Assembly: GCA_028288305.1 (NCBI GenBank)
Contig: JAQBOA010000053.1
Coordinates: forward strand, 124,001 to 188,000
Origin: Mucilaginibacter sp.
GTDB taxonomy: Bacteria; Bacteroidota; Bacteroidia; Sphingobacteriales; Sphingobacteriaceae
Direction: 5' to 3'
DNA length: 64,000 nucleotides
The translations under genes and the position numbers were made by a program. Shown here piece after piece: positions 1-8,300 of this stretch; positions within the stretch are counted from its first letter, which is position 1; each line of letters begins with the position of its first letter. The notes beneath the pieces were generated by a model, which was not told the origin of the DNA, did not search any database, and saw only the letters and a list, made by a program, of their open reading frames with translations.

Positions 1-411
1 GCATTGATAGCAAAAACCTTTAAAAACTTTTCTTTTGATAATGCAGAGCTGAATAAACTGGCTGAAGTTACTGGTAATTGGGAAGAGGACAGGGAATTTA
101 TTGTGAAACTTTTTGAAGACAGTATTAGATATAACCATGACTACCAGGAGCTGATCAGTAATAAAACCCAAAACTGGGAACCGGACCGCATCGCTATGAT
201 GGATACTTTATTGATGAAGATGGCTATTGCTGAGTTTGTTAACTTTACTTCAATCCCGGTTAAAGTAACTATTAATGAGTACCTGGAGATATCTAAGGAG
301 TTTAGTACACCTAAAAGTAATTCGTTTATTAACGGTATATTAGACAAAATTTTATCCGAACTAAAAGCTCAAAATAAAATAACAAAAACAGGCAGAGGAT
401 TAATAGAATAA
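1..411 (+). CDS. nusB: Transcription antitermination protein NusB, 5' partial
   Basis: NusB binds boxA RNA with NusE (S10) and supports rRNA antitermination. The frame is open to the left window edge, so the start is missing; the codons before the first TTG (ala, leu) are in frame. The visible 136 residues hold the C-terminal helical core: the NW-PDRIAMMD segment, the helix MAIAEFVNFTSIPVKVTINEYLEI and the SFINGILDKI motif that end all NusB proteins. Bacteroidota NusB is usually about 300 residues with an N-terminal extension, which would lie outside. A lysine-rich tail follows the domain. It starts the typical nusB-DUF1573-yajC-ybbR-coaE run. Confidence 0.93.
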   Translation, partial: ALIAKTFKNFSFDNAELNKLAEVTGNWEEDREFIVKLFEDSIRYNHDYQELISNKTQNWEPDRIAMMDTLLMKMAIAEFVNFTSIPVKVTINEYLEISKEFSTPKSNSFINGILDKILSELKAQNKITKTGRGLIE

Positions 412-467
412 TTAAAGCCTAGCGCTCATGAGTGGCGTTGAAAAACAAATTATTAACGATTAATTAG

Positions 468-893
468 ATGAAAACTCTTTTTTTAAGCTTAATAACTGCA
501 GGTATGTTAATGTCAGCCTGTAATCAAGGTAATAGTAGTAATACAGCAAATAATACTACAACAGCAAACGCGGCAAATGCCCCGGTAATGAAGTTTGAAA
601 AAGAAGCGCATGATTTCGGTAAGATCAAGGCTGGCGATAAGGTCACTTATGATTTTAAGTTTACTAATAACGGTAAATCACCGTTGATCATCACCGATGC
701 GGTTGCAACCTGTGGGTGCACCAAGCCCGAATGGCCTCATACCCCTATTAAACCAGGAGACAGCGGAGCAATACATGTTACTTTTAATAGCGCCGGTAAA
801 ATGGGTTTGCAGGATAAAATGATAACGATTACAGCCAATACAAATCCTGCTCAAAATATGGTACATCTGATTGGTGAGGTACTTATAAAATAA
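468..893 (+). CDS. DUF1573 lipoprotein
   Basis: 141 residues. A signal peptide ends in a lipobox MSAC with Cys18, then an Asn/Thr/Ala-rich linker to about residue 40, then one DUF1573 domain with the hallmarks HDFGKI, YDFKFTNNG and the ATCGCTKPEW cysteine motif. DUF1573 is an immunoglobulin-like fold common in Bacteroidota envelope proteins; its biochemical role is not known. It follows nusB by 56 bases and precedes yajC by 16, so all three are probably cotranscribed. The protein is expected to be anchored to a membrane and to face the periplasm or outside. Confidence 0.9.
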   Translation: MKTLFLSLITAGMLMSACNQGNSSNTANNTTTANAANAPVMKFEKEAHDFGKIKAGDKVTYDFKFTNNGKSPLIITDAVATCGCTKPEWPHTPIKPGDSGAIHVTFNSAGKMGLQDKMITITANTNPAQNMVHLIGEVLIK

Positions 894-909
894 AATATAT
901 AAATTAAAA

Positions 910-1236
910 ATGATAACAACAATTTTATTACAAGCTTCTACGGGCTTTGGTACACAGCAAATAATCATGTTCGGCTTAATTGCCATTGTATTCTATTTCT
1001 TTATGATCCGTCCGCAAGTAAAAAAGCAAAAAGACCAAAAGAAATATGTTAATGAATTAAAAAAGGGCGATAAGGTAGTAACTACCGCAGGCATACATGG
1101 CAAGATTGCCGATATTGCAGAAACTACCTTTTTGGTTGAAGTGGATAATGGCGTTAAGATCAGGTTTGATAAATCGGCCATATCTTTAGAAGCTTCAAAG
1201 GTATTAAATACACCTCCTGCAGCTGCCAAATCATAA
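910..1236 (+). CDS. yajC: Preprotein translocase subunit YajC
   Basis: 108 residues, the usual YajC size. One membrane helix at about residues 14-33 is followed by RPQVKKQK and the soluble YajC domain with KKGDKVVTTAGIHGKI and the FLVEVDNGVKIRFDKSAI strand pair. YajC associates with SecDF in the inner membrane; the secDF gene is elsewhere in this window (32486-35464, minus). Located directly after the DUF1573 gene as in other Sphingobacteriaceae. An inverted repeat made of short GGTAAAAGG-like units starts five bases after its stop. Confidence 0.95.
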   Translation: MITTILLQASTGFGTQQIIMFGLIAIVFYFFMIRPQVKKQKDQKKYVNELKKGDKVVTTAGIHGKIADIAETTFLVEVDNGVKIRFDKSAISLEASKVLNTPPAAAKS

Positions 1237-1240
1237 CCAG

Positions 1241-1320
1241 TAGGTAAAAGGTTAAAGGTGAAGGGCAAAAGGTATTAAATATCCCTTACCTTTCACCTTT
1301 TACCTTTCGCCTTTTACCTA
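1241..1320. repeat. Intergenic short-unit repeat, family F2, inverted arms
   Basis: Arm one (about 1241-1272) consists of iterated AAAGGT/GAAAGG-like heptamers; arm two (about 1283-1320) is its inverted counterpart (CCTTT..CACCTTT). Together they can form a long imperfect hairpin between yajC and ybbR. Same family as sites near 12.07, 14.25, 35.57 and 49.38 kb. Confidence 0.75.
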
Positions 1321-1325
1321 AAAAA

Positions 1326-2270
1326 ATGGCAATAATAAAATTATCTGCAACCGAGCGAAGACGGGTATCAGCATTTTTTACATGCCTGGTATTGGCCATC
1401 GTCGCCTGGATGTTTACAGTTTTATCTAATCCTTACAAGTATACTGTTAAAGCGGTATTGAACTTCAAAAATGCTCCCCAAAAGCGTGCTTTTCATTCAT
1501 TGCAACCCGATACTGTAAATGTTATTATAAATGGCAGCGGCTGGGAAATGCTTTTTTCTAAAATGAGCATTCAAAATAAGTCTATTACGGTTGACCTACG
1601 CACACTTGAAAATAAAAACTATATAGTATTGAGTAATCAGCTTGATGCAATAAATAACAGAAAGGAAGTGAGCCAGCAAATAACGGGGTTTAGCCCGGAT
1701 ACACTTTATTTCGATTTTTCGAACCGTAAAGAAAAAAAGGTGCCCGTGCATTTAATGGCAGTTGTAAAGTATCGGCATCAGTTTTCTCAATCAGGTAATA
1801 TTACCATAAAACCATCGTATGTGATAGTAAATGGTCCCGGAGATGTTATTAATAAGATAACAGAATGGAAAACTGATACCTTGAGACTTGATAGTGTTGG
1901 TGAAACAGTTAATACATTTTTAAATTTACAACCTGTTAAAGAAGGGAATTTAAGTGTTTACCCTAAAAGTGTCCAGGTAACTATTCCTGTTGATGAGTTT
2001 ACTGAAAAAATCCTGGAGATTCCAGTTAAATTAATAAACGCTGGTAATGATAACGTAAAGATATTTCCTCAAAAAGTTAAAGTAACCTTTACAACTTCAT
2101 TGAAAAAGTATGCAGAAACGGATGAAGATTTCTTTGAAGCAACCGCCGATTTGAATTTGTGGCGTAAACATGGTTATAAAGTACTGCCGGTAGTACTTAG
2201 TAGAATACCCCAATATTGTAAAATAGTTAAAATTGATCCTGCAGACATTGATTTTATAATTAAAAAATAA
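1326..2270 (+). CDS. YbbR-like domain protein (CdaR-like)
   Basis: 314 residues with one N-terminal membrane helix (about residues 17-36, CLVLAIVAWMFTVLSNP) and an extracytoplasmic part with YbbR-like repeats (VNVIINGSGW near residue 60; KKVPVHLMAV near 135; SYVIVNGPGDVI near 160). In Firmicutes the YbbR protein CdaR controls the diadenylate cyclase CdaA; in Bacteroidota this gene usually sits beside coaE and not next to cdaA, so that role is only a possibility here. Its stop overlaps the coaE start by one base (TAATG), which suggests translational coupling. Confidence 0.82.
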   Translation: MAIIKLSATERRRVSAFFTCLVLAIVAWMFTVLSNPYKYTVKAVLNFKNAPQKRAFHSLQPDTVNVIINGSGWEMLFSKMSIQNKSITVDLRTLENKNYIVLSNQLDAINNRKEVSQQITGFSPDTLYFDFSNRKEKKVPVHLMAVVKYRHQFSQSGNITIKPSYVIVNGPGDVINKITEWKTDTLRLDSVGETVNTFLNLQPVKEGNLSVYPKSVQVTIPVDEFTEKILEIPVKLINAGNDNVKIFPQKVKVTFTTSLKKYAETDEDFFEATADLNLWRKHGYKVLPVVLSRIPQYCKIVKIDPADIDFIIKK

Positions 2271-2869
2271 TGCTCAAAATAGGCTTAACAGGTAATATGG
2301 GCAGTGGTAAAACTACTGTTAGTAAGGTGTTTGAAATATTGGGCATCCCTGTTTTTTATGCAGATGATGAAGCAAAAAAAGTAATGGTTACTGACCAGGT
2401 ACTTATAAATTCTATTAAATCAGCTTTTGGTGAAATTTCTTATTTTAAAGATGGTACTTTAAACCGTAAACATATTGCAGCTATTGTTTTTAACAATGAT
2501 GCAGAACTAAAAAAATTAAACTCGCTGGTACATCCGGCTGTTTTCAGAGCTTTTGATGAATGGGTTAAAAATTTTGATGATGTACCATATGTTCTCAAGG
2601 AGGCGGCTTTATTGTTTGAAAGCGAGTCCTATAAATTTTGCGATTATACCATAATGGTACAGGCACCTCTGGAAACCCGTATAAAGCGTGTAATGCTAAG
2701 AGATGGACTCACTCTTGATGAGGTTGAAAGACGCAATTCCAACCAGTTTTCGGAAGAAAAAAAAACACAGTTGGCGGATTATATTATTAAAAACGACGAT
2801 ATCCAATTAACAATACCGCAGGTTTTGGAATTGCACAGGGAATTTTTGTCATTAGTCATTGGTCATTAG
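2270..2869 (+). CDS. coaE: Dephospho-CoA kinase
   Basis: 199 residues. CoaE phosphorylates the ribose 3'-OH of dephospho-CoA in the last step of CoA synthesis. The P-loop GNMGSGKTT is at residues 8-16, followed by the lid/substrate features FYADDEAKKVM, LVHPAVF and KEAALLFES. The C-terminus is odd: the last codons (S-L-V-I-G-H) and the TAG stop lie inside an F1 repeat (TCATTAGTCATTGG type), so the tail sequence is supplied by the repeat. Enzyme core is complete, and the start overlaps the stop of the ybbR-like gene. Confidence 0.95.
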   Translation: MLKIGLTGNMGSGKTTVSKVFEILGIPVFYADDEAKKVMVTDQVLINSIKSAFGEISYFKDGTLNRKHIAAIVFNNDAELKKLNSLVHPAVFRAFDEWVKNFDDVPYVLKEAALLFESESYKFCDYTIMVQAPLETRIKRVMLRDGLTLDEVERRNSNQFSEEKKTQLADYIIKNDDIQLTIPQVLELHREFLSLVIGH

Positions 2870-2953
2870 TCATTATTATATGTCCATTATTTAATTAATT
2901 ACACAACCAATAACTCCTTAGTTAAAATGACTAATGACTCAATGACCAATGAC
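2848..2953. repeat. Intergenic short-unit repeat, family F1, inverted arms
   Basis: Arm one 2848-2875 is built of (G)TCATTAGTCATTGG units; arm two 2926-2953 is the inverse (AATGACTAATGAC..CAATGACC). A 50-base AT-rich loop separates them. Arm one contains the coaE stop, arm two the ATG of the next gene at 2949. Confidence 0.85.
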
Positions 2954-3890
2954 GATAATAGATGACTTTGTTTGTTTTAACACAAATGGCCTTTACTGCA
3001 AATACGGCGATTTCTATATTGATCCTGTACAACCCGTAACTCATGCTGTTATCTCACATGCACATGCAGACCATGCCATTAGCGGCAATAACAATGTATA
3101 TAGCACTGAGGCTACTCTTTCTTTTATGCAGCTGCGCTATGGTAAAAATGCAGCTAAAGTTCTTTATTCTATACCATATAACAATCCGTTTACTATAGGT
3201 GATGTAAAAATAACACTCATACCTGCCGGGCATATGCTTGGTTCTGCACAATTGCTTATGGAATACGAAGGGTTGAAATATTTATACACCGGCGATTATA
3301 AACTACAAACTGATGAAACCTGTGAACCTATTGAATGGGTAACCACTGATGTACTGATAACCGAAAGCACATTTGCCGATCCTGCAATTTTACATCCTGA
3401 TCCGGTCGAAGAAATACAAAAGATTAATGCTATTAAAACCAATATATTGCTCGGTGCATATGGTTTGGGTAAGAGTCAGCGGTTGGTAAAATTAATTAAT
3501 ACATATGCCCCTCAAAAGAAAATCCTGATTCATCATCGTATAATGCCAATTAATGCGATTTATGAAAAGCTTGGATTCCCACCTGGAAAATACCAGGTTT
3601 ACAGCCGTAAATTAATGAAAAACCAGGATGAGTTTGTTTATATTGTACCGCCTTTCACTTTTGGCAGTTATATAAAAGCAACAGGAGTTAAACGTTTATT
3701 TGCTTCTGGTTGGGAAAACCTGCAAGTAAATAAACAAGATACGCTGTTTATATCTGATCATGTGGATTGGAATGATATTTTACAAACAATAAAACAAACT
3801 CAGCCAAAACAGATTTGGACCCTGCATGGCAATGGGATACACTTAAAAAAGTATTTTGGCGATAGTATTGTTGTAAAACTGCTGAATTAA
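2949..3890 (+). CDS. MBL-fold exonuclease-like metallo-hydrolase
   Basis: 313 residues. Metallo-beta-lactamase fold with the metal motif SHAHADHA at about residues 37-44, then PAGHMLGS and YTGDYK with further ligands, and the family C-terminus (ISDHVDW, WTLHGNG). This matches the family annotated as ligase-associated exonuclease or mRNA 3'-end processing factor homologue; the natural substrate here is not known. No ATP-dependent ligase or helicase partner is next to it. The ATG at 2949 lies in the right arm of an F1 repeat; no later in-frame ATG precedes the conserved region, so this start is likely correct. It overlaps the next small gene by one base. Confidence 0.85.
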   Translation: MTIIDDFVCFNTNGLYCKYGDFYIDPVQPVTHAVISHAHADHAISGNNNVYSTEATLSFMQLRYGKNAAKVLYSIPYNNPFTIGDVKITLIPAGHMLGSAQLLMEYEGLKYLYTGDYKLQTDETCEPIEWVTTDVLITESTFADPAILHPDPVEEIQKINAIKTNILLGAYGLGKSQRLVKLINTYAPQKKILIHHRIMPINAIYEKLGFPPGKYQVYSRKLMKNQDEFVYIVPPFTFGSYIKATGVKRLFASGWENLQVNKQDTLFISDHVDWNDILQTIKQTQPKQIWTLHGNGIHLKKYFGDSIVVKLLN

Positions 3891-4048
3891 TGTTACAGGA
3901 AAATATTGATTATTATATTAATGAAGATGGAAATTTCGTTTTTACAAGGGAATATCATTTAAAACGCGGAAATTGCTGTAAAAACAAATGCCTGCATTGC
4001 CCCTGGGATTATGGAAAACCCAAGCAGGTTAAGGATGTTAAGAAATAA
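3890..4048 (+). CDS. DUF5522 small cysteine-rich protein
   Basis: 52 residues, ATG overlapping the stop of the MBL gene (TAATG). It contains YYINEDGNFVFTREYH, then RGNCCKNKCLHCPWDYG, i.e. a C-C-x3-C-x2-C cluster that probably binds a metal. This is the signature of the DUF5522 family, whose role is unknown. The tight coupling to the MBL-fold nuclease suggests they are made together. Too short for standard ORF cut-offs and easily missed. Confidence 0.85.
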   Translation: MLQENIDYYINEDGNFVFTREYHLKRGNCCKNKCLHCPWDYGKPKQVKDVKK

Positions 4049-4084
4049 ATAAGGATATTTGCAATTTAGTCAAGCCCAGAAATT

Positions 4085-4534
4085 ATGCAGATAGAAGAAG
4101 AAATACAAACTAGTAATTTTGAAGACAACTATCAAAAAGTAGTAATAAACGTTACTTTTACCTATGGCTGGCTAAGCAATTTGTTTCGTTGCAAATTTGA
4201 AAAATATAATCTTACACAGCAGCAGTTTAACATATTGAGGATATTAAGGGGCCAGTACCCAAAACCGGCGACCATAAATTTACTCAAAGAACGTATGCTC
4301 GACAAAATGTCGGACACGTCCCGTATTGTTGACCGCCTGGTTCAAAAAGGGCTGGTTTCACGCTGCACAAATAATAAAGACCGCCGTGCTGTTGACATCC
4401 GCATCAGCGATACCGGACTGGATATCCTGGATAAAATGGATGCAGAATTTAAAATAAAGGATTATTTACAAAACAACCTTACTGAAGAGGAAGCTGCGAA
4501 GTTGAGTGAGTTGCTGGATAAGTTGAGAGGATAA
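4085..4534 (+). CDS. MarR family transcriptional regulator
   Basis: 149 residues with the MarR winged helix: dimerisation helices at both ends, LTQQQFNILRILRG (helix before the HTH), then LLKERMLDKMSDTSRIVDRLVQKGLVSR as HTH and wing, with the wing motif NNKDRRAVDIRISDTG at about residues 97-112. This DKMSDTSR..RLVQKGL pattern is typical of Bacteroidota MarR regulators, some of which are encoded beside YceI genes; here none is adjacent. Target and ligand cannot be read from the sequence. Single gene with its own flanking spacers. Confidence 0.88.
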   Translation: MQIEEEIQTSNFEDNYQKVVINVTFTYGWLSNLFRCKFEKYNLTQQQFNILRILRGQYPKPATINLLKERMLDKMSDTSRIVDRLVQKGLVSRCTNNKDRRAVDIRISDTGLDILDKMDAEFKIKDYLQNNLTEEEAAKLSELLDKLRG

Positions 4535-4535
4535 T

Positions 4536-4610
4536 TTAGATTTACGATTTTAGATTTACGATTTTATTTTGAATTTCGAATGTTCAATTTCGGAATGTCT
4601 GAATCCGATT
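4536..4610. repeat. Intergenic short-unit repeat, family F4
   Basis: After the marR stop come two GATTTACGATTTTA units and then a run of ATTTCGAATGTTC-like units. Family F4 (GATTTACGA / GATTTCGGA). Lies between convergent marR and the PAP2 gene, where a hairpin could serve transcription termination. Confidence 0.65.
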
Positions 4611-4653
4611 AAGACCATTATAATTATGTCATTAGCACAAATATCGGTAGATT

Positions 4654-5250
4654 TTAAGAGCGTGCAATAGGTACGCTACCAATTTGGACAAATCCCGGCT
4701 GCAATTTTTTAAACAATAGTGCAAAAAGCCATCCTACAAATATCCCATAAATAGCTCCGCAGGTTACATCAATAGGGTAGTGCACACCTACATAAACCTG
4801 GGCAAAAGAAATTGTACCTGCCCATAATGTAGCCCAAAGCAATATCCAGCGCCATCTTTTGTAAAATAAAAAAATCATAAAATACGCCATTGCAAAATGA
4901 TCGGTAGCATGAGTCGATGGAAAGCTATAGGCAGGGCCACAATCTACACGTTCAATATCTGTTTTTGAGACTACCGGATCACGACAAGGCCGCATTCTTT
5001 TAAATATAGGTTTTATCATGCTTGCGCTTGTAAAATCAGCAAACCCGGCGGATAATGCCATTAATATGATGATAAGTATCGCATGTTTTTTAAATTTCCA
5101 GATACAAAATCCTATTATAAATAAATATAGCGGAATCCATGATTTTGGAGTTCTTATCCATGGCATAATCCAGTCAAAAAACGGATTAGCCAGATCATGG
5201 TTAATGAAATAAAATAAATGCCGGTCGAGTTGTAAAAGTTGGTCAGGCAT
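4654..5250 (-). CDS. PAP2-family phosphatase, membrane
   Basis: 198 residues with about five membrane helices. The acid phosphatase signature is complete: KPIFKRMRP (C1) near residue 79, PSTHATDHFAM (C2, His) near 110, and VGVHYPIDV (C3, His and Asp) near 155. PAP2 enzymes of this size dephosphorylate lipid phosphates, for example undecaprenyl pyrophosphate or phosphatidylglycerol phosphate; which one cannot be decided here. Divergent from glmM with a 124-base spacer. Confidence 0.9.
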   Translation of the reverse strand: MPDQLLQLDRHLFYFINHDLANPFFDWIMPWIRTPKSWIPLYLFIIGFCIWKFKKHAILIIILMALSAGFADFTSASMIKPIFKRMRPCRDPVVSKTDIERVDCGPAYSFPSTHATDHFAMAYFMIFLFYKRWRWILLWATLWAGTISFAQVYVGVHYPIDVTCGAIYGIFVGWLFALLFKKLQPGFVQIGSVPIARS

Positions 5251-5348
5251 TGATAAAAAATGATCTGATAAAGAAAGTGGTAAATATAACGAATAATGCC
5301 AAGCTTAAAACAATATGGCTTATATGCTTTCCTTCGGTTAAATATCTT

Positions 5349-5356
5349 TATTTTTG
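5349..5356 (+). promoter_or_regulatory. Possible Bacteroidota -7 promoter box before glmM
   Basis: TATTTTTG matches the Bacteroidota -7 consensus TA-N2-TTTG. No clear -33 TTG was found at the expected distance. If used, transcription would begin near 5363, just upstream of the preferred TTG start at 5375. Confidence 0.3.
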
Positions 5357-5374
5357 CTTCAAAACATATACGCT

Positions 5375-6763
5375 TTGACATTAATAAAATCAATTTCGGG
5401 TATAAGGGGTACCATTGGTGGTAAAGTAGGCGAAGGATTAACGCCTGTAGATATAGTAAAGTTTACTTCAGCATATGGAACCTGGGCTATTAATAAAACC
5501 GGGATAAAAAAAATAGTTCTGGGGCGCGATGCACGTATATCAGGCAGCATGATAAATAGCCTTGTAATTGGCACTTTGCAGGGCCTTGGCATAGACGTAA
5601 TTGATCTGGGACTTTCAACTACACCAACTGTTGAGGTAGCTGTCCCTGCTGAACAGGCAGCCGGGGGGATAATACTTACCGCCAGCCACAATCCAAAGCA
5701 ATGGAATGCACTTAAATTATTAAATGCTGATGGCGAATTTATAAGTGATGCCGAAGGTAATGAAGTGTTGGAAATTGCAGAGAGCAGTAACTTTATATAC
5801 GCTGATGTAAATGATATTGGAAAGGTAAATAGTGAAGATAATTATTTGCAAAAACATATCGATAAAATATTGGCTTTGCCTTTGGTTGATAAAGCTGCAA
5901 TTGCAAAAGCCGATTTTAAAATAGTTATAGATTGTGTTAACTCAACCGGCGGGATTTTTGTGCCGGCTTTGCTGAAAGCATTGGGCGTAAAGACAGTTTA
6001 TAAATTGTTTTGCGAACCTGATGGTAATTTTCAGCATAATCCTGAGCCCTTACCGGAAAATCTCTCTGCTCTTTCAAAAGAAGTATTGATTAAAAGGGCC
6101 GATTTGGGTATAGCTGTAGACCCCGATGTTGACCGTTTGTGTTTTGTTTGTGAAGATGGAAATATGTTTGGTGAGGAATACACACTGGTTGCTGTTGCCG
6201 ATTATGTTTTGAAAAACAAAAAAGGTGATACAGTATCAAACCTTTCGTCGACCCGTGCATTACGTGATGTGACCGAACAAGCAGGTGGCCAATATTATGC
6301 GGCGGCTGTGGGAGAGGTTAATGTAGTAACCAAAATGAAAGAAGTGAACGCTGTAATAGGTGGTGAAGGTAATGGTGGTATTATTTATCCCGAATTGCAT
6401 TACGGAAGGGATGCGTTAGTAGGCATTGCTTTATTTTTAACCCACCTCGCTAAATTTGGCAAGCCGGTTTCATTGCTAAGAAGTACTTATCCTGGTTATT
6501 TTATTTCAAAGAATAAAATAACGCTTACGCCCGAAATGGATATCGATAAATTATTGCTGAAGGTTAAAGAAAAATACAAAAAGCAGCCTCATACTACAAT
6601 TGACGGCTTAAAGATTGAATTTGACAAAGAATGGGTACATTTGCGAAAGTCAAATACCGAACCGATTATTCGAATTTATTCGGAAGGTAATTCAGAAACT
6701 GTTGCCAATAATTTGGCAAATAAGATAATTGCCGACATAAAGGAAATTTTGCAATTGAGGTAG
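5375..6763 (+). CDS. glmM: Phosphoglucosamine mutase (phosphohexomutase)
   Basis: 462 residues from the chosen TTG. GlmM converts glucosamine-6-P to glucosamine-1-P for UDP-GlcNAc. Four phosphohexomutase domains are present: catalytic TASHNP with phosphoserine near residue 104, metal loop DPDVDR, sugar-specificity GEGNGG, and the C-terminal phosphate loop RKSNTEPIIRIY. The frame is open to a TTG at 5354, but family proteins start MTLIKSISGIRG, so TTG 5375 is preferred; the upstream TTG also overlaps a possible -7 box. Phosphomannomutase activity is an alternative. The TAG stop is immediately followed by an F3 repeat. Confidence 0.88.
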   Translation: MTLIKSISGIRGTIGGKVGEGLTPVDIVKFTSAYGTWAINKTGIKKIVLGRDARISGSMINSLVIGTLQGLGIDVIDLGLSTTPTVEVAVPAEQAAGGIILTASHNPKQWNALKLLNADGEFISDAEGNEVLEIAESSNFIYADVNDIGKVNSEDNYLQKHIDKILALPLVDKAAIAKADFKIVIDCVNSTGGIFVPALLKALGVKTVYKLFCEPDGNFQHNPEPLPENLSALSKEVLIKRADLGIAVDPDVDRLCFVCEDGNMFGEEYTLVAVADYVLKNKKGDTVSNLSSTRALRDVTEQAGGQYYAAAVGEVNVVTKMKEVNAVIGGEGNGGIIYPELHYGRDALVGIALFLTHLAKFGKPVSLLRSTYPGYFISKNKITLTPEMDIDKLLLKVKEKYKKQPHTTIDGLKIEFDKEWVHLRKSNTEPIIRIYSEGNSETVANNLANKIIADIKEILQLR

Positions 6764-6901
6764 TCTGAAAGTCAAGAAGTCCGAAAGTCGTGAAAGTTCG
6801 AAAGATGAAAAAGAAAGGCAATAGTTTGATTGCTAAAGTAAAAATATAAAACCAGGAAAATTAATCTTCCGGACTTCGGACTCTCCCGACTTCCGGACTT
6901 A
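6761..6901. repeat. Intergenic short-unit repeat, family F3, inverted arms
   Basis: The element begins with the glmM TAG stop: TAGTCTGAAAGTC..GTCCGAAAGTCG units to about 6805, and the inverted arm CTTCCGGACTTCGGACTC..CTTCCGGACTT at about 6868-6900. Family F3 (GTCCGAAAGTC). Can form an imperfect hairpin between glmM and the cysteine desulfurase gene. Confidence 0.8.
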
Positions 6902-6946
6902 AAATAATTCAATAAATCAATAATTCACTAATTCATAATTATAAAG

Positions 6947-8083
6947 ATGCGTGTTTATTTAGATAATGCTGCTACAACTCCTATTGATCCTGAAGTGTTA
7001 AAGGTAATGTTTACAGTTATGGAAAGCAATTATGGCAATCCATCCTCTATTCATGGTCATGGTCGGGAAGCACGGGCATTAATAGAAAAATCACGCAAAA
7101 CAATAGCCAATTTACTGCACACTTCGCCGGCAGAGATATTTTTTACCAGTGGAGGTACGGAAGCTGATAATACCGCTATACGCTGCGGAATTATTGACAA
7201 TAATATTAAACATGCCATAACGAGCCGCCTGGAACATCATGCAGTTATCCATACCCTGGAAGCAATGCAAAAAGCCGGAACACTTAGTCTGAGTTTTGTT
7301 GATACAGATAGTAGGGGCAATATTGATTACCAGCAGCTTGAAACATTGCTTCAAAATAACGAACGCAGTTTTGTATCGTTAATGCATGCCAATAACGAAA
7401 TAGGTACATTAACAGACATAAACCTTATCGGTGACCTTTGTGAAAAATATAATGCCATTTTTCATTGCGATACAGTACAAACAATGGGACATTATCTGCA
7501 CGATCTCAGCAAGCTTAAAATGCATTTTATGGTATGTGCAGCCCATAAATTACATGGGCCAAAAGGTATTGGTTTTTTGCATGTAAATCATCAGATAAAA
7601 ATAAAACCAATGATTTACGGCGGCTCACAGGAGCGAAATATGCGTGGCGGTACAGAAAATGTTTATGGTATAGTTGGTTTGGCAAAGGCGCTTGAAATTG
7701 CTTATGCTGAGATGGCTGAGCATAAGCAGTATATTCAGGGTTTAAAAACCTATATGATCGGCCAGCTTACAGAAAAGGTGCCCGGCATTAGCTTTAATGG
7801 AGAAATTGATCCTGATAAAAGCTTATATACTGTATTAAATGTATCCTTTCCCGAAATGGAAATGGCCGATATGTTATTGTTTAACCTTGATATAGCTGGC
7901 ATTTCAGCATCCGGAGGCAGCGCCTGCAGCTCAGGTACTGATATTGGCTCACACGTATTGAGTGCTATTGGCGCAAACCCTTTACGACCGGCAGTGCGGT
8001 TTTCTTTCTCAAAATATAATACTAAAGCAGAAGTTGATTACACGGTCGCCAAGATCCGTGAATTATGCCTTGTAAATGCCTGA
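6947..8083 (+). CDS. Cysteine desulfurase (NifS/IscS type)
   Basis: 378 residues, class V aminotransferase fold. It takes sulfur from cysteine for Fe-S clusters and thiolated tRNA. N-terminal YLDNAATTP, TSGGTEADN for PLP phosphate, MHANNEIG, the Schiff-base lysine in AAHKLHGPKG (Lys201), GGSQERNMRGGTEN, and the mobile-loop catalytic cysteine in SGGSACSSG (Cys327). The loop around the cysteine fits group I (IscS/NifS) and not SufS. No iscU, iscR or suf gene is adjacent, so whether it serves general Fe-S assembly or tRNA thiolation is open. Confidence 0.92.
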   Translation: MRVYLDNAATTPIDPEVLKVMFTVMESNYGNPSSIHGHGREARALIEKSRKTIANLLHTSPAEIFFTSGGTEADNTAIRCGIIDNNIKHAITSRLEHHAVIHTLEAMQKAGTLSLSFVDTDSRGNIDYQQLETLLQNNERSFVSLMHANNEIGTLTDINLIGDLCEKYNAIFHCDTVQTMGHYLHDLSKLKMHFMVCAAHKLHGPKGIGFLHVNHQIKIKPMIYGGSQERNMRGGTENVYGIVGLAKALEIAYAEMAEHKQYIQGLKTYMIGQLTEKVPGISFNGEIDPDKSLYTVLNVSFPEMEMADMLLFNLDIAGISASGGSACSSGTDIGSHVLSAIGANPLRPAVRFSFSKYNTKAEVDYTVAKIRELCLVNA

Positions 8084-8109
8084 TATTTAGCGGATTTATG
8101 TCTATATTT

Positions 8110-8138
8110 ATAGCAATGGTTTCAAACCCATTGCTATA
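8110..8138. other. Intergenic hairpin, no T-tract
   Basis: TATAGCAATGG and CCATTGCTATA arms around a short loop, 27 bases after the cysteine desulfurase stop. A possible 3'-end hairpin; without a T run it is a weak terminator candidate. The rest of 8140-8300 is AT-rich with nothing else recognised. Confidence 0.35.
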
Positions 8139-8300
8139 ACAAAACGATTGTCCAGACTAAGGACATGAATTTTATAAATGGATACGATTCCTGATTAAAT
8201 TATTTGCTATTATATCTCTTTTTTTAAAATCACTTTCTTTTAAAGAAAAATACTAAAACAATTAGGCAATTTCATAGGTTTATTATAGTAGTAAACTTAA

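Noticed and set aside
8110..8138. Terminator of the cysteine desulfurase gene
   Set aside because: Good stem but no T-tract; listed as a hairpin only.
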